Assembly: GCA_016191395.1 (NCBI GenBank) | Contig: JACPOS010000019.1 | Location: 38,732 to 102,731, forward strand | DNA from: Chloroflexota bacterium | Lineage (GTDB): Bacteria; Chloroflexota; Limnocylindria; Limnocylindrales; CSP1-4 | Length of the DNA stretch: 64,000 nucleotides | Reading direction: 5' to 3' | Shown: piece by piece, positions 17,564 to 26,693 of the stretch | How the letters are laid out: each line of letters opens with the position of its first letter | How positions within the stretch are numbered: the first letter of the stretch is position 1 | Notes under the pieces: model-generated | Databases searched by the model: none | What the model was told of the DNA's origin: nothing | The model's input: the letters and a program-made list of their open reading frames with translations, nothing else | Made by a program: the position numbers and the translations under genes

Positions 17564-17576
17564 TCCCGATCGGGAC
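17563..17576. repeat. 14-base palindrome at the rpsU stop codon
   Basis: GTCCCGATCGGGAC is a perfect inverted repeat (5-bp stem with a GATC loop if folded as RNA) starting at the last base of the rpsU stop. There is no T-run, so it is not a classical terminator; it may be an mRNA processing or stabilising structure between rpsU and the next gene. Confidence 0.45.
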
Positions 17577-17603
17577 CCAGCGCCACGGCGGCCCCGCCCG
17601 CAG

Positions 17604-18080
17604 GTGCCGACACCGGTGACCCTCCGAGAGCGAATGCAGGCAGAGATCACGGCCGCGATGCGGTCGGGCGACTCGCTGCGCCGCGACACGCTCCGCATGG
17701 CCGAGAGCAACATCTACAACGGCGAGAAGCGCGATCGCCGGACCTATTCCGATGACGACGTCGCGGGCGTGCTCGCGCGCGAGGTCAAGACCCGGCGCGA
17801 GTCCGTCGAGGCGTTCCGCAAGGGGAGCCGCGAGGACCTCGCCGCGAAGGAAGAGGCGGAGATTGCCATCCTCGCCGCGTTCCTGCCGGAGCAGCTGTCC
17901 GCCGACCAGATCGCGGCGCTCGTCGCCGAGGCGATGGCGGCCACCGGCGCCGCCGGGCCTCGCGACATGGGCAAGGTCATGGGCTGGCTGGCACCTCGCA
18001 CCAGGGGCAGGGCGGACGGGCGGCTCGTGAGCCAGGCCGTGGGGCAGGCGCTCGCCGCGGCCGCCGGTGGGGCATCGTGA
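17604..18080 (+). CDS. GatB/YqeY-domain protein
   Basis: This 158-residue protein is a stand-alone YqeY domain related to the tail of amidotransferase subunit GatB. The order of motifs is typical: LRERMQAEITAAMRSGDSLRRDTLRM, RRESVEAFRKGSREDLAAKEEAE, LPEQLSADQI and GPRDMGKVMGWL. It is commonly encoded next to rpsU, as here. Its exact role in tRNA biology is not settled. The start is GTG 17604 or GTG 17616. It overlaps the next gene by GTGA. Confidence 0.93.
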   Translation: MPTPVTLRERMQAEITAAMRSGDSLRRDTLRMAESNIYNGEKRDRRTYSDDDVAGVLAREVKTRRESVEAFRKGSREDLAAKEEAEIAILAAFLPEQLSADQIAALVAEAMAATGAAGPRDMGKVMGWLAPRTRGRADGRLVSQAVGQALAAAAGGAS

Positions 18081-20245
18081 CGACACCCGTCGCCGCCGGC
18101 GCGGATCGGCGTCGCATCCCGGACCGGCGCGAGGTCCTGCGGCTCATCGTTGCCGCGGCCTCGCTCATGATCGTGATGACGCTCACGCTTGGCCTGGACC
18201 TGTCGCCCGGCCTCGACCTGAAGGTCGGCGACCTCTCCCCGGGCGACATCAAGGCTCCGCGAGCACTGACCTTCACCAACGAGATCCTCACGGGCGAGGC
18301 CCGCGAGGCGGCGCGCCAGGCGGTCACGCCCAAGTACGACTACACGTCCGAGCGCGCGATCACCATCGCGGCGGCGCAGCTGGCCGCCTTCACGAGGCAG
18401 GTATCGCCGCTCGACACGGCGTTTGCCCCTGCGACGTCGGCCGCACAGCGACAGGCGCTGCTCGATGCCGTCCTCCCGGGCCTGTCCAACGCCGCCCGCA
18501 CCGTCCTCCAGACCATGGCGCCCGCGCGCTGGGCGCCGCTCCGCTCCGAGGCTGCGCGCGTCCTGGACATCACCGAGCGCGATGAGCTGCGCGATACCGA
18601 GGTCGCCCAGGCCCGCGAGCGGCTGTCCGCCCAGATGGCCGGGGAGCTCTCGGACGGCGAGCGGACGCTGGCCGCCGAGCTGATCGCGCCGCTCCTCGTG
18701 CCGAACAGCTCGTTCAGCGCCGACCTGACGCAGCAGGAGCGCGATCGCCAGGCAGCGGCGGTGCCGCCGGTCGTCGAGAACATCGTCCAGGGCGAGGTGA
18801 TCGTCCGCGGCGGCACCAAGATCACCCAGGTGGACCTGGCGCGCATCCGCGCCCTGGGCCTGGACGTTCGCCAGCCGGACATCGCCGCGTTCGGGGGCTG
18901 GCTGCTCCTGTCCGGCCTGCTCGTTGCGATGCTCATCGCCTGGCTGCGCATGTTCCGGCCCGAGTACTGGCACCGGAACAACGTCGTGCTCCTGCTGTGG
19001 CTGCTGATCGCGGTCGCGACGCTCGCGCTCCAGCTCACCCAGGGACGCGCGGCGCTGCCGTTCATCCTGCCGGTCGCCGCAGTCGGGCTGCTGGTGACGG
19101 TCCTCCTGGATGCCGAGACGGCCATCGTCGTCACCGCGATCGTCGCGATCGTGACCGGCGCCGTGAACGGGCCGTCGCTGGAGCTCGGGAGCTACGCGAT
19201 GCTCGGTGGCCTTGCCGGGATCCTCGCGATCCGGCGCGGCGACCGCCTCCAGACGTTCATCCAGGCCGGCGCGGCGATCTTCGTCGTGCAGGCGGTGGTT
19301 GTCACCGCGTTCTCGCTGCTCGGCGAGCGCGACCTCACCGGCGTCGTCCAGCTGATCGGCGCCGCGGCGATCTCGGCCGGCGGCGCCGCGGTCGCGGCGG
19401 TCGGCTCATTCGCGGTGCTCGGGAACGTGTTCGGCCTCCTGACGGTCTTCCAGCTGCTGGAGCTCGCGAATCCGTCGCAGACGCTCCTCCGGCGACTGCT
19501 CGTGGAGACGCCCGGGACGTACCACCACGCGCTGATGGTCGGCAACCTGGCTGAGCGCGCCGCGGAGACGATCGGTGCGGATCCGCTGATCACCCGCGTC
19601 GCCGCGTACTACCACGACGTGGGCAAACTCGCGAACCCCGTCGCGTTCATCGAGAACCAGTCAGGCGGCGAGAACGTCCACGACATGCTGGATCCCGAGG
19701 AGTCGGCGGCGATCCTGAAGCAGCACGTCGCCGACGGCATCGACGTCGCGTACCAGTCGCGGCTGCCGAAGGCGCTCATCGCGTTCATCCCGCAGCACCA
19801 CGGCACCGCGGTGATGGGCTACTTCTACGGCAAGGCGCGCGAGGAAGCAGCCGCGCCGTACGGCGGCCTGGACACCGAGGAGGGCCGCCGCGCTGCCGAC
19901 GCGGTCGACGTTCGCAAGTATCGCCATGCCGGGCCCAAGCCACAGTCGCGCGAGGCGGCCCTCCTCATGCTCGCCGACGGCGTCGAGGCGTCCGTGCGGT
20001 CTCTCTCGTCGCGGGACGAGGGCGCGATCCGCTCGATGGTCGCCCGGATCATCAGCGACCGGATGGAGGACGGCCAGTTCGACGAGTGCGACCTCACGCT
20101 TCGCGACATCAGCCGCGCGCAGGAGGCGTTCGTCCAGCAGCTGCTGGGCATGTACCACCAGCGCGTCGCCTACCCATCCAGCAAGGTCGTGGAGATCGAG
20201 TCACGCCGATCCGCCGGCGGCGCGGGCGGCGGTACGCCGGCATGA
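18077..20245 (+). CDS. 7TM-HD family phosphohydrolase (PgpH-like, cyclic di-AMP)
   Basis: This 722-residue membrane protein has an N-terminal transmembrane segment (about 23-42), an extracellular domain of about 230 residues and a cluster of about seven transmembrane helices (about 275-460). The cytoplasmic HD domain has YHHALMVGNLAERAA followed by YYHDVGKLANP (His-Asp near 512) and HHG near 575. This is the architecture of PgpH, which hydrolyses cyclic di-AMP. GTG start overlaps the preceding stop. Neighbouring ybeY supports the assignment, since the pair often sit together in bacteria. Confidence 0.93.
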   Translation: MTTPVAAGADRRRIPDRREVLRLIVAAASLMIVMTLTLGLDLSPGLDLKVGDLSPGDIKAPRALTFTNEILTGEAREAARQAVTPKYDYTSERAITIAAAQLAAFTRQVSPLDTAFAPATSAAQRQALLDAVLPGLSNAARTVLQTMAPARWAPLRSEAARVLDITERDELRDTEVAQARERLSAQMAGELSDGERTLAAELIAPLLVPNSSFSADLTQQERDRQAAAVPPVVENIVQGEVIVRGGTKITQVDLARIRALGLDVRQPDIAAFGGWLLLSGLLVAMLIAWLRMFRPEYWHRNNVVLLLWLLIAVATLALQLTQGRAALPFILPVAAVGLLVTVLLDAETAIVVTAIVAIVTGAVNGPSLELGSYAMLGGLAGILAIRRGDRLQTFIQAGAAIFVVQAVVVTAFSLLGERDLTGVVQLIGAAAISAGGAAVAAVGSFAVLGNVFGLLTVFQLLELANPSQTLLRRLLVETPGTYHHALMVGNLAERAAETIGADPLITRVAAYYHDVGKLANPVAFIENQSGGENVHDMLDPEESAAILKQHVADGIDVAYQSRLPKALIAFIPQHHGTAVMGYFYGKAREEAAAPYGGLDTEEGRRAADAVDVRKYRHAGPKPQSREAALLMLADGVEASVRSLSSRDEGAIRSMVARIISDRMEDGQFDECDLTLRDISRAQEAFVQQLLGMYHQRVAYPSSKVVEIESRRSAGGAGGGTPA

Positions 20246-20268
20246 GCTCGCGCTGACCGAGGGACAGA

Positions 20269-20823
20269 ATGAGCGGTTCGAGCAGCGGCAAGGGCAAGGT
20301 GGTCGTGAATCGGGCGATGTCGATCGACGGCTTCATCGCCGGGCCCGGCGACGCGATGGACTGGATCGGCGAGCTCGTGCCGAAGGATGTCCTCGCCGAG
20401 GTCGCCACCGCGACGGGCGCGATGCTCGTCGGTCGGCGGACCTGGGATGTCGGCGACAGGATGGAGGCCGAGGAGCCAGGGAGCGTGGACTATCCCTTCA
20501 CCGGACCGATGTTCCTGCTCACCCATCGGCCGCTGGACCCGCCCGACCCGGGCGTCACGATCCTCAGCGGCGACATCGGGGACGCGGTCGCGACCGCACT
20601 CGACGCTGCCGGCGGCAAGGACCTGGAGCTCCTCGGTGCGGACGTGGCTGCCCAGGCCCTCCGGCGAGGGCTCGTGGACGAGATCCTGGTGTACCTGCTG
20701 CCGATCGTGCTCGGCGACGGCATCGGCTTCTCTCCGGCGGGCAGCGCCACGGTGGACCTGGAGCTGATCGACACCAGGCAGGCAGGGCCCGTCACGTTGC
20801 TGCGGTTCCGCGTCCGGCGGTGA
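20269..20823 (+). CDS. Dihydrofolate reductase-like (RibD C-terminal domain) protein
   Basis: This 184-residue protein matches the RibD-C/DHFR-like family: VVVNRAMSIDGFIAGPGD at the start, MLVGRRTWD near residue 48, LELLGADVAAQAL, then EILVYLLPIVLGDGIGF. Such proteins bind NADPH and reduce pterin- or riboflavin-type substrates, but many single-domain members have no known substrate. It is inserted between pgpH and ybeY in the operon and overlaps ybeY by GTGA. GAGGGA precedes the ATG. Confidence 0.87.
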   Translation: MSGSSSGKGKVVVNRAMSIDGFIAGPGDAMDWIGELVPKDVLAEVATATGAMLVGRRTWDVGDRMEAEEPGSVDYPFTGPMFLLTHRPLDPPDPGVTILSGDIGDAVATALDAAGGKDLELLGADVAAQALRRGLVDEILVYLLPIVLGDGIGFSPAGSATVDLELIDTRQAGPVTLLRFRVRR

Positions 20824-21341
20824 CCGATGCGACCCGTCGAACGATCTACCTTCGGCCGTGGCGGATCGACATCGTCCGTCTGCCCGGGGTTGCGTCGCCG
20901 CTCCCGGCGAGCCTGATCGCACGGGCCACCGTGGCGGCGCTGGAGGCGGCCGCGGCGCCCGAACCGGGTTCGGTCACCGTCGTCCTCGCCGACGACGAGG
21001 AGCTAGCGGACCTGAACCTCGAGCACATGGGCCACGAGGGTCCCACCGATGTCCTGTCGTTCCCGATGCTGGAGCCCGGTGCATTTCGTGGCCGCGGAAC
21101 GCGGGTCGTCAAGCGGATCCACATCGGCGACATCGCGATCTCGGTGGAACGCGCCATCGAACAGGCCGTCGAAGGCCGAGGCGGGCACACCGGCGACGTG
21201 CGCTGGTCACCGGCCGACGAGATGCGGCTCCTGGTGACTCACGGCACGCTCCACCTCTGCGGCCGGGACCATGAGGAGCCCGCCGACGAGGTGGCGATGC
21301 GGGCACTCGAACGGGATCTGCTGGCGGTCAAGGCGACATGA
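20820..21341 (+). CDS. ybeY: Endoribonuclease YbeY
   Basis: This 173-residue protein has the YbeY zinc motif HGTLHLCGRDH (His141, His145, His151) preceded by TDVLSFPM (near 76-83) and GDIAIS. YbeY is a single-strand RNase in 16S rRNA 3'-end maturation and 70S quality control. A 25-residue lead precedes the domain. GTG 20820 overlaps the DHFR-like stop; the next gene starts inside its ATGA. Confidence 0.94.
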   Translation: MTDATRRTIYLRPWRIDIVRLPGVASPLPASLIARATVAALEAAAAPEPGSVTVVLADDEELADLNLEHMGHEGPTDVLSFPMLEPGAFRGRGTRVVKRIHIGDIAISVERAIEQAVEGRGGHTGDVRWSPADEMRLLVTHGTLHLCGRDHEEPADEVAMRALERDLLAVKAT

Positions 21342-21742
21342 AGCGAGCGGTGCTCGTGGCCGCGCTGGTCATCATCGGCTGCGTCCAGCGGACGCCGGAC
21401 GTGACCATCTGGCCGGGGCTGCACCCGAAGTTGACGCCGGCGGCCGCCGAACTCCTCGCCCGCGACGCGATCGCAGCGCAGATCCATGTCTCGATCGGGC
21501 GCAGCGACCCGCCTGACGCCGTGGCTATCTCGGCAATCCCCGGTGGGCCGACGGTCGGCGGCTATCTCGCCGGCGTGTCCTGGATCGTCGAACTGCGCGG
21601 AGAGTTCATCCTGGAAACCGGCCGGCCCTCTCTGAGAAACATCCAAACCGCGCCCGCCGGGGCGTTCCGGCTCGCCTCCGGCGTCAAGGTGCATATCTCG
21701 GACGACGACGGGAGTGTCATTTCGGTGGACTTCGAGGACTGA
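21338..21742 (+). CDS. Small putative lipoprotein
   Basis: This 134-residue product begins MKRAVLVAALVIIGC with a lipobox-like Cys at residue 15. The mature part contains a VSWIVELRGEFIL strand pair and a final VKVHISDDDGSVISVDFED. No family was recognised; the last strands resemble a PepSY-like or small beta domain. It overlaps ybeY by ATGA, so it is co-translated with a cytosolic RNase, which is an odd placement. Confidence 0.68.
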   Translation: MKRAVLVAALVIIGCVQRTPDVTIWPGLHPKLTPAAAELLARDAIAAQIHVSIGRSDPPDAVAISAIPGGPTVGGYLAGVSWIVELRGEFILETGRPSLRNIQTAPAGAFRLASGVKVHISDDDGSVISVDFED

Positions 21743-21760
21743 GCGCACCTCGGGGGTACC

Positions 21761-22525
21761 ATGACCGCGAGCCCCGGACACCCGTCCCGGGGCCGTTCGG
21801 CGTGCTCGCGTGGTGAGGTAGACGAGATCAACAAGATCGTGGTGGGGCTCGGGAACCCCGGCGAGCCGTACCGGCAGACGCGACACAACGTCGGCTGGAT
21901 GGTGCTGGACCGCCTCGCGGATCGGGCGGGCTGGGGCGGCAAGGGCCGCAGTCGTGACGCGTCGACCATCGTCGGCGGGCGCTTCCGCAGCCTGGACCTG
22001 CTGCTCGTGAAGCCCCAGACATACATGAACGAGTCGGGCATCGCCGTGCGCAAGGTGCTCGCGCGCGACCGCGCGCCGCTCACCGAGATGCTCGTCGTGG
22101 TCGATGACTTCGCGCTGCCGTTCGGCAAGCTGCGCTTCCGCGAGGGCGGGGGACCGGGCGGCCACAACGGCCTGCGCTCGATCATCGGCGAGCTGGAGTC
22201 CGAGGCGTTCAGCCGCCTGCGCGTCGGCATCGGCGCGCCGAACGACCGGTTCATCGACCACGTGCTCACGAAGTTCGAGCCCGACGAGCGCCAGCGGCTC
22301 GACGAGCTGCTGGACGCCGCCGCGGACGCGGTGGAGGCGTGGGCGCGCGAGGGCACGAACAAGGCCGCGACGCGCTTCAACGCGTTCGAGCTGCGCCCCG
22401 CAGACCGGGACCTGGTCGCGCCCCCGGGCGCGGTCGATGGGCCCGCAGGCGCGGACGGGATCCGGCGCACGAAGACCGGCTGGCGAAAGATCCGCGCGAA
22501 GATCGAGGGGTCGGAGGGGCCGTGA
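21761..22525 (+). CDS. pth: Peptidyl-tRNA hydrolase
   Basis: Pth releases tRNA from prematurely dropped peptidyl-tRNA. The core (about 25-210) has VGLGNPGEPYRQTRHNVGW with the catalytic His, KPQTYMNESG, VVDDFALPFGKLR and GGGPGGHNGLRSI. Two features are unusual: a lead of about 24 residues before the first strand, and an extension of about 50 residues after the usual end, ending in a basic TGWRKIRAKIEG. A later start is possible for the first. It overlaps mfd by GTGA, as ordered in many bacteria. Confidence 0.94.
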   Translation: MTASPGHPSRGRSACSRGEVDEINKIVVGLGNPGEPYRQTRHNVGWMVLDRLADRAGWGGKGRSRDASTIVGGRFRSLDLLLVKPQTYMNESGIAVRKVLARDRAPLTEMLVVVDDFALPFGKLRFREGGGPGGHNGLRSIIGELESEAFSRLRVGIGAPNDRFIDHVLTKFEPDERQRLDELLDAAADAVEAWAREGTNKAATRFNAFELRPADRDLVAPPGAVDGPAGADGIRRTKTGWRKIRAKIEGSEGP

Positions 22526-25500
22526 GCGGCCCAACCTCGCTGCGCGGCCGCAAGGGCTGGGAGCGACGGAACGCGGAGCTGGACGAGGCGGCGCCGGCGC
22601 CGGCCCGGAAGCCGGTCGCACCGGAGGCCGATCCAAGCGTCCGTTCGATGGCGCAGCCCAGGGTTCCGGCCCCGGGTCGAGCGAGCGCCCCGGCGCGTCC
22701 CGGCCCCGGCCGGCGACTCCCGAATCTCGCGGGATTGCCGCCCCTGCTGGCGGGCTCCGGCGCGTTCGGGACGCTGCGCGAGCGACTCGGGCCGATGGCG
22801 GCCCCGTCATCCAACGCCGGGCGCCACGCCGGCATCACCTCCGTGCCGCATGGCGCGAAGAGCTATCTCGCGGCGGCCCTCGCGCTCGTCGGGGACGAGC
22901 GGATCTGCTGGGTCGCCCGTGATTCGGAGATCGGGGATCGCGTCGCGGAGGAGCTGGCGGCGTGGGTCGGCGACCCCGCGGCGGTCGCGGTCCTGGAGCC
23001 CCGAACGGCCCTGGCGTACGAGCGGAGCGAGCTTGTCGCCGACGAGACGGCGGCGCGCGTCGCTGCGCTCGCGGCTTGGCGAAGCGGCCGCGCGCGGATC
23101 CTCGTCGCGAGCGTCCAGGCGCTGATCCAGCACACGATCGCGCCGGCGGATCTCCCGGAGCAGCCGCTGGAGCTCAGGGTGGGGGCCCGCGTCGCGCAGG
23201 GCGCGCTGCTCCGCGAGCTGCTTGCGCTCGGCTACTCGCCGGTCCTCGAGGTTGCCGGCCGTGGCGAGTTCGCGCGCCGCGGCGGCATCGTCGACGTGTT
23301 CCCGCCCTCGGCGGACCTGCCGGTCCGGATCGAATCGTTCGGGGACGAGATCGATTCGCTCCGGGCGTTCGACCCAACCGACCAGCGCACCACGGGGAAG
23401 GTCGAGCGGGTCATGCTGCTGCCCGCCTCCGAGTTCCTCGTGCCCGAGGACGGTCCTGACGGCCTTCGCGCGCGTCTCGGCGCAATGGCGAAGCGGCTGC
23501 CCGAGCGGCTGGCGCATGACCTCGAGCGGCTGCTCGGCCCCGACGCCGGGCCGCATCACGAGGCGACCGGCGGCTCCCGCGGAGAATCTCGCGCCGCGGC
23601 CGTCGGCGACGCGGCAGAGATCTGGGCGCCGCTGCTCGCGCTCTCCACAGCCCTCGACCACCTGCCGCCGGAGACGCTGTTCGTGCTCGACGAGCCGGGT
23701 GACCTCGGCGAGGCAGGAGAGTTCCTGTGGCGCCAGGCAGACGAGCGCCGCGCCGACCTGCTTGCCTCGAACGAGCTGCCGAAGGATTGGCCGCCCACGC
23801 TCCTCCCGCCCCGCGACTGGAAGCGCCGGATGCTCGGCGCGCGCACCCTGGAGCTGACCTGGGAATCCGAGGCGGGCGACGCGATCGCCGGCGGTGGCAA
23901 GTCATCAGGCGACCTGTTCGGCTGGCGCGAGCCGCAGCTCCCGCCGGGGCGCGGCGCCAGGATCGCCGAGGCCGTCGAGCGCTGGCGCGCCGAGGACGGG
24001 ACGAAGGGGGCGGCCCAGCCGCGGATCGTGATCGCCTCGGACCAGGCTCCCCGTCTCGCCGAGGTCCTGGAGGAAGCCGGATTGCCGGCGGGCGTCACCA
24101 ATGCCGTCGCCGAGGCGCCGCCGCCGGGCACGGTGACCGTCGTCGATCGGAGCCTCAACGGCGGGTTCACCGGCGGCCCCGACGGGATCGTGTTCGTCAC
24201 GGACCGCGAGCTGTTCGGCAACGTGCGGGTCCGGCGGCCCAAGGCCATGCGTCGGGTGGTGCCGCGCGACATCCTCGAGCGGCTGACCGCAGGGGACCTC
24301 GTCGTCCACATCGATCACGGCGTCGCCCGCTACGAGCGGATGCTGCGCCGGAGCAGCGGCATGGGGGACGAGCGCGATTTCCTCGAGCTCGCCTTCCAGG
24401 GGCAGGACCGGATCTTCGTGCCGGTGGAGCAGATCGGCCGCATCTCGCGCTACTCGGGCGGCGAGAACCCGACCCTCTCGAAGCTCGGCGGCACGGAGTG
24501 GCTGCGCACGAAGGCGCGCGTCAAGAAGGCCGTCGCGGACCTCGCCGAGGAGCTGCTCGCGCTGTACGCGGCACGCGCCTCCGCGCCGGGCCACGCCTAC
24601 CCGGACGACACCCCGTGGCAGGGCGAGATGGAGGCCGCGTTCCCGTACGAGGAGACGGTTGACCAGCTCCGCGCCGCGAACGAGGTCAAGCACGACATGG
24701 AGGCGATCCGGCCGATGGATCGCCTCGTCGTTGGCGACGTGGGCTACGGCAAGACCGAGGTCGCGATCCGCGCCGCGTTCAAGGCAACCCAGGACGGCAA
24801 GCAGGTGGCGGTGCTCGTGCCCACGACGGTCCTCGCTGCCCAGCACTACGCGACATTCGGGGCAAGGTTCGGGCCGTTCCCCGTCAAGGTCGCCCTGCTC
24901 TCGCGGTTCGTCCCCAAGGCGGAGCAGGAGAAGGCGGTGCAGGGGCTCGCCGACGGCTCGGTGGACCTCGTCATCGGGACGCACCGACTGCTGTCGCGCG
25001 ACGTCCGGTTCAAGGACCTGGGCCTGGTCGTCGTCGACGAGGAGCAGCGCTTCGGTGTTGCGGCGAAGGAGCGGCTCAAGCAGCTCAAGCGCGAGGTGGA
25101 CGTCCTGACGCTGTCGGCGACGCCCATTCCGCGGACGCTCAACCTGGCGCTCGCGGGCGTGCGCGACATGAGCGTGATCGAGACGCCGCCGGAGGACCGG
25201 CTGCCGATCCAGACGCGCGTCGCGGAGGCGTCAGCCGGGCTGGTCCGGGACGCGATCCTGCGCGAGCTCGATCGCGGTGGCCAGGTGTTCTACGTGCACA
25301 ACCGGGTCGAGACGATCGAGGCCCAGGCGGAGCAGCTGCGTGCCCTCCTGCCGGACGCCCGCCTCGTCGTGGGCCACGGGCAGATGGCCGAGGGCCACCT
25401 CGAGAGCGTCATGCTCAAGTTCGCCGCCGGTGAGGCGGACGTCCTCGTCTGCACCACGATCATCGAGTCCGGCCTGGACATCCCGAACGCGAACACGATC

Positions 25501-26409
25501 GTCATCGACCGGGCAGACACGCTGGGCCTCGCGCAGCTGTACCAGCTCCGCGGACGGGTGGGCCGGTCCAGCCGGCGCGCGTACGCGTACCTCCTGTATC
25601 GCCGCCGCGAGCGGATGAGCGAGGAGGCGCGCAAGCGGCTCCAGGCGATCTTCAACGCGTCGGAGCTCGGTGCCGGGTTCCAGATCGCGCTGTCCGACCT
25701 GGAGATCCGCGGCGCCGGGAACATCCTCGGCGGCGAGCAGTCAGGCCACATGGCCGCGGTCGGCTTCGACCTGTACTCGCGCCTGCTCGCGGAGGCGGTC
25801 GAAGAGCGCAAGGCCCAGCGCGAGAACCGGGCGCCGGTGCTCGTCGCGCCCCAGGCGGTCATCGACCTGCCGCTCGAGGCGCACCTCCCCGACGACTACG
25901 TCCCCGAGGAGGCGCAGAAGCTGGAGCTGTACCGCCGGTTGGCCCGAGCCCGGACGCCGGGCGACGTCGCCGCCTTCCGCCAGGAGGTCACGGACCGCTT
26001 CGGGCCGATGCCGCTGCCGGTCCAGCGCCTCGCCGAGGTCGCCGAGCTGCGGCTCGCCGCGGAGGCCGTCGGCGTCGCGTCGATGTCCCGTGAGGAGGGC
26101 CAGCTCGTCGTCCGCTTCGGCGCCGGCCTGTCGCGCGCGACCGCGATGCGCCTGCTGACGCCCGGGTCGCTGCCGGGCGTCAGGCACTCCGACGTCGCCT
26201 TCGCCTCGAACCAGGTCCGCATCCGCCTGCCGAAGGACCCGCTCAAGGGCTGGCAGCTGACCCAGGCGATCGTCGCGCGACTATCCGCCGAGACGGCCCA
26301 CGTGGATGCGGCCGTGACGGCCGCGATGAAGCCGGTTCCGGAGCCTGCGCGGGAGCGACGCGACCCATACGGGCCCACCCGTCGCCCCGACTTCGACGAG
26401 CCGATCTGA
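22522..26409 (+). CDS. mfd: Transcription-repair coupling factor
   Basis: The 1295-residue Mfd removes RNA polymerase stalled at DNA lesions and recruits UvrA. An Ala/Pro-rich lead of about 100 residues precedes the UvrB-like module. The RNA polymerase-interacting domain begins at TAGDLVVHIDHGVARYERML (near 590), followed by the translocase with GDVGYGKTEVA (Walker A, near 735), DEEQRFG (Walker B) and SATPIPRTLN. The TRG/TRCF end follows (from about 1140). The GTG start overlaps pth. Confidence 0.97.
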   Translation: MSGPTSLRGRKGWERRNAELDEAAPAPARKPVAPEADPSVRSMAQPRVPAPGRASAPARPGPGRRLPNLAGLPPLLAGSGAFGTLRERLGPMAAPSSNAGRHAGITSVPHGAKSYLAAALALVGDERICWVARDSEIGDRVAEELAAWVGDPAAVAVLEPRTALAYERSELVADETAARVAALAAWRSGRARILVASVQALIQHTIAPADLPEQPLELRVGARVAQGALLRELLALGYSPVLEVAGRGEFARRGGIVDVFPPSADLPVRIESFGDEIDSLRAFDPTDQRTTGKVERVMLLPASEFLVPEDGPDGLRARLGAMAKRLPERLAHDLERLLGPDAGPHHEATGGSRGESRAAAVGDAAEIWAPLLALSTALDHLPPETLFVLDEPGDLGEAGEFLWRQADERRADLLASNELPKDWPPTLLPPRDWKRRMLGARTLELTWESEAGDAIAGGGKSSGDLFGWREPQLPPGRGARIAEAVERWRAEDGTKGAAQPRIVIASDQAPRLAEVLEEAGLPAGVTNAVAEAPPPGTVTVVDRSLNGGFTGGPDGIVFVTDRELFGNVRVRRPKAMRRVVPRDILERLTAGDLVVHIDHGVARYERMLRRSSGMGDERDFLELAFQGQDRIFVPVEQIGRISRYSGGENPTLSKLGGTEWLRTKARVKKAVADLAEELLALYAARASAPGHAYPDDTPWQGEMEAAFPYEETVDQLRAANEVKHDMEAIRPMDRLVVGDVGYGKTEVAIRAAFKATQDGKQVAVLVPTTVLAAQHYATFGARFGPFPVKVALLSRFVPKAEQEKAVQGLADGSVDLVIGTHRLLSRDVRFKDLGLVVVDEEQRFGVAAKERLKQLKREVDVLTLSATPIPRTLNLALAGVRDMSVIETPPEDRLPIQTRVAEASAGLVRDAILRELDRGGQVFYVHNRVETIEAQAEQLRALLPDARLVVGHGQMAEGHLESVMLKFAAGEADVLVCTTIIESGLDIPNANTIVIDRADTLGLAQLYQLRGRVGRSSRRAYAYLLYRRRERMSEEARKRLQAIFNASELGAGFQIALSDLEIRGAGNILGGEQSGHMAAVGFDLYSRLLAEAVEERKAQRENRAPVLVAPQAVIDLPLEAHLPDDYVPEEAQKLELYRRLARARTPGDVAAFRQEVTDRFGPMPLPVQRLAEVAELRLAAEAVGVASMSREEGQLVVRFGAGLSRATAMRLLTPGSLPGVRHSDVAFASNQVRIRLPKDPLKGWQLTQAIVARLSAETAHVDAAVTAAMKPVPEPARERRDPYGPTRRPDFDEPI

Positions 26410-26693
26410 GCCGAGATGCGCCCCCGTAACCTTCGGCAGATTGCCGACTGACGCGCGGCGCGGCGCGGTCCCGATCATCGCGCGGTCCTCCAAAGCAGCC
26501 TACATTCCGCACAGGGTCCTTGACACGCCATTCGCGAGGGAGCACCGTGGCAAAGCCCTTGTCAGGACTCGATGTTCCCGCTTCGCGGTTGCGTCTCCCG
26601 CGTCCTGCGCTTGCACCGTCCCCCAATTGGGCTAGTTACCCGCGCGTCCCCTCGATTGACGCGCCTGTCGTCGGTCAGCGCAGAGGTGTCCCG

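Noticed and set aside
26520..26525. TTGACA as a promoter for the surface protein gene
   Set aside because: No -10-like hexamer lies 16-18 bases downstream, and the start codon is 170 bases away.
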